The notes: generated by a model not told the origin, from the sequence alone. A stretch of DNA of 6,052 nucleotides from Oscillospiraceae bacterium (GCA_022511485.1 JAFLUJ010000034.1:1-6052), one strand, 5' to 3'; positions 1 to 5,184 are shown, counted from the stretch's first letter. Numbers and translations are program-made.

Positions 1-54
1 TTGCATTATTGTTCAAGATATATTAACTCATGAATTACCCTGTGCAACAGCCCC
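1..54 (-). other. Possible edge-truncated hairpin downstream of the GH5 gene
   Basis: Eight bases after the GH5 stop, the minus strand reads GGGGCTGTTGCA (54 to 43). The first five bases of the window, TTGCA on the plus strand, are complementary to TGCAA at 43-47. If the seven bases just outside the window are GGGGCTG on the plus strand, this would be a 12-bp stem with a 37-nt loop and could act as the GH5 terminator. Only five pairs are visible, so this is a prediction. The loop is long for an intrinsic terminator and no T-tract can be seen. Confidence 0.22.
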
Positions 55-62
55 ATCCTCTA

Positions 63-1271
63 TTATCTATCCTCTAATCCTTGCATAAGTCCCTGGATGA
101 TCTCCTGGAACTTCCAAACGTTAAGCTTTCTGTCCAGGACGCCGAAGTTTTCTCCTGTTCCTGTAAATGCGCCGTTATCCCACCACAGACATGGGATGCC
201 AAGCTCGCTTGCTTTGCTGATATAATATTCCGCCCATTCTGCACGCTCGGCAACATTGCCCTTGCTGCGTGCTCCGAACTCTCCGATTATGACCGGGATA
301 CCCTTGTCAATGAAGCTGGTCTTCAACAGATCCATAAGATAAATTATATCGTTTGCATTTCCCTCATCGGGAGTGAAGTTCCGGTCATTAAGATCATCAC
401 TGAGAGCAAATCCATAGGGAGTATACGCATGGACAGAAACGATAAGCTTATCGTCGCCCTCCGGCATTGCATAATCATTTATTGCGCCTGTGGTCGTACT
501 TGCTGCATATGTGGGAAGCATAAGATGACGCTTGGGATTGTTTCCTTTCAGACCTCTGATAGTCTCCACGAAAGCTGCATTCATCTGGTTTACCACATCG
601 TGACCTTCCTTATCGCCGCCGTTCCATTCCATACCGGTATTTCTTTTACGAGGTTCGTTGAGACCCTCAAAAATAAGATGCTCGTCATAGCCAGCAAAGC
701 GGTTTCCTATCTGCGTCCAGAGAGCTTTCAGCTTTTCGATGGAGGCATCTGCGGTATCATAATAGGGATCATGCCAGTCCTCGTGATGGATATTGAGGAT
801 AACGAACATATCCTGACTGTAGGCGTAATCTACTACCTCCTGGACACGATCCATCCATTCCGCGTCAACATTGTTGTTTTCGTCCATATGGTTATACCAT
901 GTGACAGGTATTCTGACGATGTTGAAGCCTGCGTCCTTTACGGCAGTGAACATTTCCTTTGTAGTGACCGGATTTCCCCAGCAGGTCTCGCTGCTGACGT
1001 CCTGATGTCCAAGCTCGGAATCGTAGGCGTCAAGGGTATTTCCCAGACTCCAGCCCACCTTGATTTCCTTTACAAGCTCGATTGAGGGAATATCGCGTAT
1101 CTCGTCATTGACAACTGACGCCGATGGCTCTGCTTCCGCTGCTGTTGTAGTTTCGTTATCCACATTATTGGGAGTATCGTTTGTGCTGCTGTTATCTCCA
1201 CAGCCGGAAAAAGTCAGGAGCATAGCAGCCGCCAGAACAGCCGCACTGATCTTTTTTATATTTTTCTTCAT
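63..1271 (-). CDS. GH5 family endoglucanase-type lipoprotein (probably subfamily 4)
   Basis: Secreted, membrane-anchored glycoside hydrolase of 402 residues, expected to cleave beta-1,4-glucan-type polysaccharides (cellulose, mixed-linkage glucan or xyloglucan) by the retaining mechanism. The N-terminus is a lipoprotein signal: MKKNIKK, a hydrophobic stretch, then FSGC with the lipidated Cys at 24. A Thr/Asn/Glu-rich linker follows to about residue 60. The rest is one GH5 (beta/alpha)8 barrel with GWSLGNTLDA (~73-82), RIPVTWYNH (~120-128), HHEDWH (~162-167), the acid/base Glu206 in GLNEPR, HAY (281-283), the nucleophile Glu331 in IIGEFGA, and LWWDNG (~362-367). The WGNPVTTKEM segment resembles subfamily GH5_4, although the subfamily and substrate are inferred. 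No carbohydrate-binding module or dockerin is present, so it is cell-bound and not cellulosomal. I chose the ATG at 1271 over an in-frame GTG at 1280 because GAAAGG (1288-1283) lies 11 nt before the ATG but only 2 nt before the GTG. It is transcribed separately from its upstream neighbours, judging by the promoter at 1335-1308. Confidence 0.93.
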   Translation of the reverse strand: MKKNIKKISAAVLAAAMLLTFSGCGDNSSTNDTPNNVDNETTTAAEAEPSASVVNDEIRDIPSIELVKEIKVGWSLGNTLDAYDSELGHQDVSSETCWGNPVTTKEMFTAVKDAGFNIVRIPVTWYNHMDENNNVDAEWMDRVQEVVDYAYSQDMFVILNIHHEDWHDPYYDTADASIEKLKALWTQIGNRFAGYDEHLIFEGLNEPRKRNTGMEWNGGDKEGHDVVNQMNAAFVETIRGLKGNNPKRHLMLPTYAASTTTGAINDYAMPEGDDKLIVSVHAYTPYGFALSDDLNDRNFTPDEGNANDIIYLMDLLKTSFIDKGIPVIIGEFGARSKGNVAERAEWAEYYISKASELGIPCLWWDNGAFTGTGENFGVLDRKLNVWKFQEIIQGLMQGLEDR

Positions 1272-1282
1272 ATTGTACACGA

Positions 1283-1288
1283 CCTTTC
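1283..1288 (-). promoter_or_regulatory. Ribosome-binding site of the GH5 gene, decides the start
   Basis: GAAAGG lies 11 nt upstream of the ATG at 1271. The alternative GTG start at 1280 is only 2 nt away, too close for normal initiation. This favours a lipoprotein signal that begins MKKNIKK. Confidence 0.75.
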
Positions 1289-1307
1289 AAAAATATAATT
1301 ATAAAAA

Positions 1308-1335
1308 AGTATAGCATTAAAATATATACTGTTAA
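1308..1335 (-). promoter_or_regulatory. SigA-type promoter of the GH5 gene
   Basis: The minus strand has TTAACA (1335-1330, five of six matches to TTGACA), a 16-nt spacer, and TATACT (1313-1308, five of six matches to TATAAT). A TG one base before the -10 makes it an extended -10. Transcription would start near 1301, giving a short leader of about 30 nt that contains the GAAAGG site. No operator repeat or riboswitch is visible in this leader. Confidence 0.7.
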
Positions 1336-1371
1336 ATCATTTAAATTTACCTTGCGGGGGAAGTATCTTAA

Positions 1372-1611
1372 TCAAAAAATATTTTTAAAAAAATTTTTTG
1401 CTGCGATCCGGGCTGCTTTATGTGGTCTTACATTAGTTACCGCAACTATTTCCGCACTGTTCTTTTTCTTTTTGCCAAAGGTATATATGTATCTGTCTGC
1501 TTTGCCGCTGTTTTTGACTTTAGCCGGCTTGCCAAAGATCGACGCACCGGCAGCTCCTATAGCCGCAGTCAGCCACAGAAACGCCGCAAAGCGTTTTGAA
1601 CGTTTTCCCAT
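1372..1611 (-). CDS. Small basic single-span membrane protein, function unknown
   Basis: Predicted 79-residue protein that I do not recognise. It starts MGKRSKR, has one hydrophobic segment at about residues 8-26 (FAAFLWLTAAIGAAGASIF), and then a strongly basic tail with a KKKK run at 47-50. I count 13 Lys and 5 Arg against one Asp and one Glu, so the net charge is about +16. The ATG at 1611 is preferred over an in-frame ATG at 1623 because the GAAAGGA site (1630-1624) directly abuts the latter. The spacing of 12 nt to the preferred ATG is slightly long. The gene follows the TPR protein gene by 41 nt on the same strand and is probably its operon partner. The last codons (KNFFKNIF) are encoded by an A/T homopolymer-rich stretch, so the C-terminus could be sensitive to indels. 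An antiparallel open frame covers the same DNA but starts at a TTG without a ribosome site and runs into the TPR gene. Confidence 0.55.
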   Translation of the reverse strand: MGKRSKRFAAFLWLTAAIGAAGASIFGKPAKVKNSGKADRYIYTFGKKKKNSAEIVAVTNVRPHKAARIAAKNFFKNIF

Positions 1612-1652
1612 AATTATGACCATTCCTTTCGCAGCGCTTGAGGCTTTTCAGA

Positions 1653-2684
1653 TTAAAGAAGTTCTTCAAAGTCCATGTTTATCCGATCAGAACTGATAAC
1701 AGCACCATAGTAATTTGCGTTTCCGTAAAGTACCATCTCATTGCCTGTATCTGAACCCGGAGTGTTCTTGTAGAATATAATTAATATTACGACGAGCAAT
1801 ACTATAAATACAGCAGAAACAATTATTTTTGTTATTCTTGCACGCGCTGCTTTTTTCTCTTCTTCCTCCTGCATCCTCTGGATCGTGTTCTGTCTGTCGA
1901 TCTCAGACTGGCGCTGACCCTGCGTTGACTGATCTGTCATTTCCCGGTATCTTTTTCTGAATATTTCGAGCTTTTGCTTTGCATCATTGTAATCCGGGAT
2001 CTCTTCAAGCTTTTTGATAGCATTTTTAAGGTCTATCATTGAATCACTGCGGCCTAATTTTAAAGCCTCCTGATAAATAACATTTTTATCAGTTGAGTCA
2101 TCAGATCTTGCCGCACATTCTGCCGCTCTGGCGTCTGCATCGGAATAACCTTTTATGATCTCAAACTCGGATTTTGCCGTCCGGAAATCTTTTTCTGTTT
2201 TTGCTGCTGTCATATGCTCGACAGCATAGCCGTATATTTTTTCCTTGCACTTTTCTGCCATTTCTCTTGAATCCTTATGATCGATTATACTTGTGAATGT
2301 ATTAAGTGCATTTTTAAGAGAGGATATATCTTTTGAAGCATACATCTGACAGGCAACATTATAGCTTATCTCATCATTATAATTGTCAAGATCTCTCTTA
2401 AAGGCATCGTCAGCAAACTGATATGCTTTTTTGTAGCTGTCCTTATCATGAATATGCAGGGGATGCTTCATAAGATCATGTTCGTCGGTACATTCACATT
2501 CAGCCAGAAGCTTCCCGAAATAAGCCCGTGCCTCTTCATTATCCTTTTTAATGACCTGATCAAATAAGGATTCCGCCTCACTCCATTTTTTACTCTTAAG
2601 AGCTGAGCTGCCGCATTTTATCAGAGCATCAATATCGTGAGCCTCAATATCCTTTCCACAAATAATGCATTTTGAATTTTCCAT
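1653..2684 (-). CDS. Membrane-anchored TPR-like repeat protein with N-terminal Cys motif
   Basis: Protein of 343 residues with no specific function I can assign. The N-terminus has CIIC (Cys6, Cys9) with a further Cys at 24, suggesting a small metal-binding knuckle, although a full four-Cys zinc ribbon is not evident. Residues ~12-60 form a TPR-like helical pair (KKWSEAESLFDQVIKKDNEEARAYFG). Three later units share a pattern of an amphipathic helix, a turn and an Asp-Ala/Ser step: IIDHKDS (~133-139), IKGYSDAD (~177-184) and IPDYNDAK (~229-236). A charged, Gln/Glu-rich helix with coiled-coil potential (~240-280) leads to RARITK and one membrane span (~286-305). The basic flank suggests the large N-terminal part is cytosolic and a ~38-residue tail is outside. 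Such architecture suits a scaffold or sensor role, by inference only. The start is supported by AAAGGG at 8 nt spacing. It lies 44 nt after tadA/GNAT and 41 nt before the small basic protein gene. Confidence 0.85.
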   Translation of the reverse strand: MENSKCIICGKDIEAHDIDALIKCGSSALKSKKWSEAESLFDQVIKKDNEEARAYFGKLLAECECTDEHDLMKHPLHIHDKDSYKKAYQFADDAFKRDLDNYNDEISYNVACQMYASKDISSLKNALNTFTSIIDHKDSREMAEKCKEKIYGYAVEHMTAAKTEKDFRTAKSEFEIIKGYSDADARAAECAARSDDSTDKNVIYQEALKLGRSDSMIDLKNAIKKLEEIPDYNDAKQKLEIFRKRYREMTDQSTQGQRQSEIDRQNTIQRMQEEEEKKAARARITKIIVSAVFIVLLVVILIIFYKNTPGSDTGNEMVLYGNANYYGAVISSDRINMDFEELL

Positions 2685-2728
2685 ATTACCAACCCTTTCA
2701 TCCTTTTTGATTGTTTTTGGTCTCAGAC

Positions 2729-3247
2729 TTATGCCATATTTATATTGTCCACGTCAAGCTGAAAAAAGTAATCGTCCATAACAAATCCGTTCCCTATATC
2801 TGTTGCGTCCTCGCCTATGATATTGAATCCGCAATGCTTATACACATTGATAGTGCTTTCGTTGTTTTTGTTGACCGTCAGCCAGATGCCGTGAAGTCCG
2901 TTTTCCCTGCAAAGCTCACGCAAAAATTCAAATGTTTCGCTGGCATATCTTTTTCCGCGATGCTCTTTCTTTATGTAGAGCTTGGAAAGAAACAGCCTGC
3001 CGTCGGGATCGGGACGAACCCCGGTATAACCCACATAAGCTTCTCCCCGGCGTATCAGAAAATAGCGGTATCCCTCTGAAAGCTGCTTTGTTATTGCTTC
3101 GACTGACTGGAATTTATCAAGCATATAGTCGATCTGCGCTTCCGATATTATGGACGGAAACCACTCACGCCATATTTCGTCAGCAAGCTTTGCCACGCTT
3201 TCGATCTGTACCTGTGTTTTTACCTCGGTCATTTTTGTTTCAGACAT
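2729..3247 (-). CDS. GNAT N-acetyltransferase, possible separate product from an internal start
   Basis: Nested in the 3' part of the tadA frame. The ATG at 3247 is preceded at 9 nt by a perfect AGGAGG (3262-3257), so a stand-alone 172-residue acetyltransferase beginning MSETKMTEV is likely to be made whether or not the fusion is also translated. A lone GNAT of this size is normal for the superfamily. The fold is recognised from LFLSKLYIKKEHRGKRYAS, where Arg-Gly and the following residues would hold the acetyl-CoA pyrophosphate, and from NESTINVYKHCGFNIIGE near the C-terminus. The target could be a small molecule or a protein N-terminus or lysine; the sequence does not tell. Whether the cell makes the fusion, the separate protein or both cannot be settled from sequence. 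Confidence 0.6.
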   Translation of the reverse strand: MSETKMTEVKTQVQIESVAKLADEIWREWFPSIISEAQIDYMLDKFQSVEAITKQLSEGYRYFLIRRGEAYVGYTGVRPDPDGRLFLSKLYIKKEHRGKRYASETFEFLRELCRENGLHGIWLTVNKNNESTINVYKHCGFNIIGEDATDIGNGFVMDDYFFQLDVDNINMA

Positions 3248-3703
3248 CTTACGCTTCCTCCTGAGTTCTGAAAAAAATTCTTTTAAAAGAGCAGCGCTCT
3301 CATCTGCCATTACTCCGGATATAATTTCGGGACGGTGATTGTAGCCCAAAGCAAAAAGATCAGTGACTGATCCTGCCGAACCTGCCTTGCTGTCCGAGGC
3401 GGCGTAGACTACACGATCAAGTCTGGAATTTATAATAGCTCCAGCGCACATGGGACATGGTTCAAGGGTAACAAAAAGAGTACATCCTCCCAGCCGCCAG
3501 CCTCCCAGAGTGCGGCAGGCTTCGTCTATAGCGATAAGCTCGGCGTGGTAAAGAGCGTTCCTGCCATTTTCCCGACGGTTTTTTCCTTTCCCGACAATAA
3601 GCCCGTCATTCCGTACCACCACTGCGCCTACAGGAGTTTCGCCCTCCGCGGCAGCTTCACCTGCAAGCTCCAATGCCCTGGACATATAAAACTGGTAGTT
3701 CAA
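2729..3703 (-). CDS. tadA: TadA tRNA adenosine(34) deaminase fused in frame to a GNAT acetyltransferase
   Basis: Single open frame of 324 residues with two domains. Residues 1-152 are TadA, which deaminates adenosine to inosine at wobble position 34 of tRNA-Arg(ACG) in the cytoplasm. It shows PVGAVVV (~24-30), zinc ligands His53 (HAE, with catalytic Glu55) and Cys83/Cys86 in PCPMC, RVVYAASDSKAGSAGS (~97-112), and the usual Phe-Phe plus basic tail (FFSELRRKRK). Residues 153-324 are a GNAT N-acetyltransferase with the acetyl-CoA-binding region LYIKKEHRGKRYAS (~222-235) and a typical VNKNNESTINVYKHCGF segment (~277-293). Its substrate is unknown. There is no stop between the two. The TTG at 3703 is chosen as the start because AGGAGG sits 7 nt before it, and the resulting (M)NYQFYMSRALELA matches normal TadA N-termini. 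An in-frame GTG at 3730 lies upstream of that Shine-Dalgarno and is unlikely. TadA alone is normally ~150-170 residues, so this is about twice the usual length. It lies 67 nt after the CPBP gene. Confidence 0.9.
   Translation of the reverse strand: MNYQFYMSRALELAGEAAAEGETPVGAVVVRNDGLIVGKGKNRRENGRNALYHAELIAIDEACRTLGGWRLGGCTLFVTLEPCPMCAGAIINSRLDRVVYAASDSKAGSAGSVTDLFALGYNHRPEIISGVMADESAALLKEFFSELRRKRKMSETKMTEVKTQVQIESVAKLADEIWREWFPSIISEAQIDYMLDKFQSVEAITKQLSEGYRYFLIRRGEAYVGYTGVRPDPDGRLFLSKLYIKKEHRGKRYASETFEFLRELCRENGLHGIWLTVNKNNESTINVYKHCGFNIIGEDATDIGNGFVMDDYFFQLDVDNINMA
3257..3262 (-). promoter_or_regulatory. Internal Shine-Dalgarno for the GNAT domain
   Basis: AGGAGG on the minus strand, 9 nt before the in-frame ATG at 3247. 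The same bases encode the two Arg residues of the TadA tail (LRRKRK). It is as strong as the site in front of tadA itself, which argues for internal translation initiation. Confidence 0.65.
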
Positions 3704-3710
3704 TTTGCGT

Positions 3711-3716
3711 CCTCCT
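3711..3716 (-). promoter_or_regulatory. Shine-Dalgarno that places the tadA start at TTG 3703
   Basis: AGGAGG with 7-nt spacing to TTG. It makes the TTG codon the likely start and excludes the more upstream in-frame GTG (3730) and ATG (3721). A TTG start after a perfect Shine-Dalgarno can hold translation at a moderate level. Confidence 0.8.
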
Positions 3717-3733
3717 GTCATTTTTATCACACT

Positions 3734-3756
3734 AAGAGTTCAACATATGAACTTTT
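3734..3756. repeat. Inverted repeat between the CPBP gene and tadA
   Basis: AGTTCA (3737-3742) and TGAACT (3748-3753) are perfect inverted arms around a 5-nt centre. Pairing can be extended by three more positions, one of them G-U, to 3734-3756. On the minus strand no T-tract follows, so it is not a convincing terminator for the CPBP gene. On the plus strand TTTT follows, but no plus-strand gene ends here. It could be an operator or an mRNA processing or stability hairpin. No good promoter is seen in the 67-nt gap. Confidence 0.4.
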
Positions 3757-3770
3757 GTTATGATTTTATT

Positions 3771-4931
3771 TTAGGATGTGAAATATACACCTATAAGCGT
3801 TACAATTATCACACCGGTCAGCCACATAATTATTGAGATATTGGTCAGTGAAAGAAGCATTTTTTTCCCAAGGGACATATACCTGTTTTTCAGTACCATC
3901 CCGAAGCTGTCGCTGTGGAAATATAAAAACCGGATAACAAATATCAGTCCTGTCGAGATGCACGCAAACAGGAACGATATAAGGATCACATTGCTGTAAG
4001 CAGGGTCGGTCTTATAATAAATAAAGGAAACCGCATAATTGAAAACAAGGTATGTGATCTTCATTATCACTGCGGTCAGTACAGATCCGGTTCGTATAGT
4101 AAAATATCCGATGACCATTGCAGCGATAAACGAATAAAAAAACTTGGAAATGTCATAGCGTGAGGACGCCATAATAAAGCTGGTGATCAATATTGCAAAC
4201 TCGTCCCCGAACTGTCTTGTAAGCTGTAGAATTATACCTCGGCAGAAAAACTCTCTTACAATGGATATAATTATGATCTGTTCGGTAATAAAATATATCG
4301 CTTCAGTGACGCTGCCTGGCAAGGTCACAAAATAGTTTGGTCTTATATGGACTGCTGAAAAAAGAGATGCACTCATCATTGATATTATGCAGCATACTCC
4401 GGAGGAGAGCAGCATAGCGGGAATACATACGTTAAACATCGGCTTATTGCTAATCTTCATAGGCAGTATGACCTTAAACGGAATCTTGATAGTAATAATA
4501 AGGTAAATACTGGCTAATAATCTTGGGATAAAAATTGAGAGAAAGTCTATCGTCATTATAATATAAGAATTACCGTAAAGCTTATTTGTAAAAAAATCGT
4601 AATTTATGTCAAAGCCAAGCCAGGTAAGAATACGCGGGAAAAAATATTTTGAAAAGACATCACACAAAACACAAAAGAGCATACATTTTCCGATAAGGTC
4701 AAGCACCTTTTCAAGAGCGTGCTTTTCTCTTTCTTCGGGAAAATCCTTTATAAGACCGACTCCGTCCTGATATGTGAGCTTACTGGAGTTTTCGGCAAAG
4801 TAAAATCCAACCGAGTCCTGGTTCTTTTTTCGCCACTGTCTGTAGATCTCGTTGTATGCTTTATCCTGATACCGCCATCTGAGCTTGTCTTCACCAGTTT
4901 CTGCGGTTTTTTCCTGTAAGTCGGATCTCAT
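3771..4931 (-). CDS. CPBP-family (CAAX protease-like) membrane protein, probably without protease activity
   Basis: Protein of 386 residues: a charged cytosolic N-terminal extension of ~70 residues, then about eight or nine membrane spans from ~75 to ~383. The core at ~205-305 follows the CPBP (Abi/Rce1) layout of three conserved helices. REFFCRGIILQL (226-237) matches EExxxRG, SSRYDISKFFYSF (256-268) matches the FxxxH segment usually followed by a phenylalanine-rich helix, and GYFTIRTGSVLTAVIMKITYLVF (275-297) matches the GxxxRTGS...HxxxN segment. In this alignment the first catalytic Glu is Arg226, the motif 2 His is Arg258, the motif 3 His is Lys291 and its Asn is Leu295. Only Glu227 and Arg231 remain. 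Active members cleave prenylated or bacteriocin-type peptides within the membrane; this copy looks like a pseudoenzyme. ATG at 4931 follows a GGGGGTGAGG stretch. A promoter lies at 4976-4968, and tadA follows after 67 nt. Confidence 0.72.
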   Translation of the reverse strand: MRSDLQEKTAETGEDKLRWRYQDKAYNEIYRQWRKKNQDSVGFYFAENSSKLTYQDGVGLIKDFPEEREKHALEKVLDLIGKCMLFCVLCDVFSKYFFPRILTWLGFDINYDFFTNKLYGNSYIIMTIDFLSIFIPRLLASIYLIITIKIPFKVILPMKISNKPMFNVCIPAMLLSSGVCCIISMMSASLFSAVHIRPNYFVTLPGSVTEAIYFITEQIIIISIVREFFCRGIILQLTRQFGDEFAILITSFIMASSRYDISKFFYSFIAAMVIGYFTIRTGSVLTAVIMKITYLVFNYAVSFIYYKTDPAYSNVILISFLFACISTGLIFVIRFLYFHSDSFGMVLKNRYMSLGKKMLLSLTNISIIMWLTGVIIVTLIGVYFTS

Positions 4932-4954
4932 TACCTCACCCCCATGTAAAAATA

Positions 4955-4973
4955 TATACTTAAGTAAAGTATA
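4955..4973. promoter_or_regulatory. Inverted repeat overlapping the CPBP promoter, candidate operator
   Basis: TATACTT (4955-4961) and AAGTATA (4967-4973) are perfect 7-bp inverted arms with a 5-nt centre. One arm coincides with the -10 hexamer and the other covers the expected transcription start, so a dimeric regulator binding here would block the promoter. The arms are AT-rich and could also arise by chance, and the -10 sequence itself forms one arm. Confidence 0.35.
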
Positions 4974-4976
4974 CCA
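4968..4976 (-). promoter_or_regulatory. Extended -10 promoter of the CPBP gene
   Basis: TGGTATACT on the minus strand is an extended -10 (TGn followed by TATACT). No good -35 hexamer lies 16-18 nt upstream, where the DNA is almost pure A/T. Transcription would start near 4961 and give a leader of about 30 nt. The same TGnTATACTTT form occurs in the GH5 promoter of this window. It is the best candidate start for the CPBP-tadA-TPR-small protein transcript. Confidence 0.55.
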
Positions 4977-5007
4977 CTTAATTATTAATTTTATATTAAC
5001 ATTCTGT

Positions 5008-5087
5008 TAGCGGTGAGATAAATCATAATTTGCAAGGCAGCATCCTAGCGGGGAAGCCTCCGCGGGCATATTCTCCCCCCACCGTTA
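5008..5087 (-). other. GC-rich foldable segment, candidate structured RNA or leader
   Basis: This 80-nt stretch stands out from its AT-rich flanks. TAGCGGTG (5008-5015) can pair with CACCGTTA (5080-5087), eight pairs with one G-U, closing the whole element. Inside, GGGGA (5050-5054) pairs with TCCCC (5074-5078), enclosing a CCGCGG palindrome. On the minus strand a weak -10 (GATACT, 5096-5091) would start transcription near 5084, at the edge of the closing stem. That would make it a leader reading toward the CPBP gene. No T-tract ends it, and it matches no riboswitch class I know. Strand and existence as RNA are inferred. Confidence 0.3.
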
Positions 5088-5132
5088 AAAAGTATCATTT
5101 AACATGAAATACTGATGTTCAAAGAAAAACAA

Positions 5133-5184
5133 CTGAGCCTTACCCTTACTGATGCAGTACGCAACGGTAAGGGTAAAGGCTCAG
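5133..5184 (-). terminator. Long-stem terminator hairpin, possibly bidirectional
   Basis: CTGAGCCTTACCCTTAC (5133-5149) pairs with 5167-5184 over 17 bp with one bulged A, leaving a 17-nt loop. On the minus strand it is followed by TTGTTTTTCTTTG, a fair U-tract, so it probably ends the transcript of the gene that stops at 5258, 73 nt upstream. On the plus strand it is followed by CCTTTTTGG, so it could work both ways. The stem is longer than most intrinsic terminators. Confidence 0.7.

Noticed and set aside
81..1085. A 334-codon open frame on the plus strand opposite the GH5 gene
   Set aside because: It is antisense to a gene with complete GH5 catalytic motifs, lacks domain features of its own, and reflects codon bias of the real gene.
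1272..1280. GTG start giving three extra residues to the GH5 lipoprotein
   Set aside because: It is only 2 nt from GAAAGG; the ATG at 1271 has workable spacing and gives a standard signal peptide.
1298..1303. A perfect TATAAT on the minus strand upstream of the GH5 gene
   Set aside because: It would start transcription at about the ribosome-binding site, and no -35 is properly spaced. The TTAACA/TATACT pair upstream is better.
1374..1400. A/T runs near the end of the small basic gene as a terminator
   Set aside because: The runs are self-complementary A/T only, lie inside the coding region, and have no GC stem.
1352..1696. A 114-codon plus-strand frame with hydrophobic stretches
   Set aside because: It begins at TTG without a ribosome site, overlaps the 3' end of the TPR gene in antisense, and its hydrophobicity comes from reading the small basic gene backwards.
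2711..3079. A 122-codon plus-strand frame opposite the GNAT domain
   Set aside because: It is antisense to a recognisable acetyltransferase domain and has no ribosome site or family features.
3704..3730. Upstream GTG or ATG starts for tadA
   Set aside because: They lie before or overlap the AGGAGG site and add residues not seen in TadA N-termini; TTG at 3703 fits both spacing and family.
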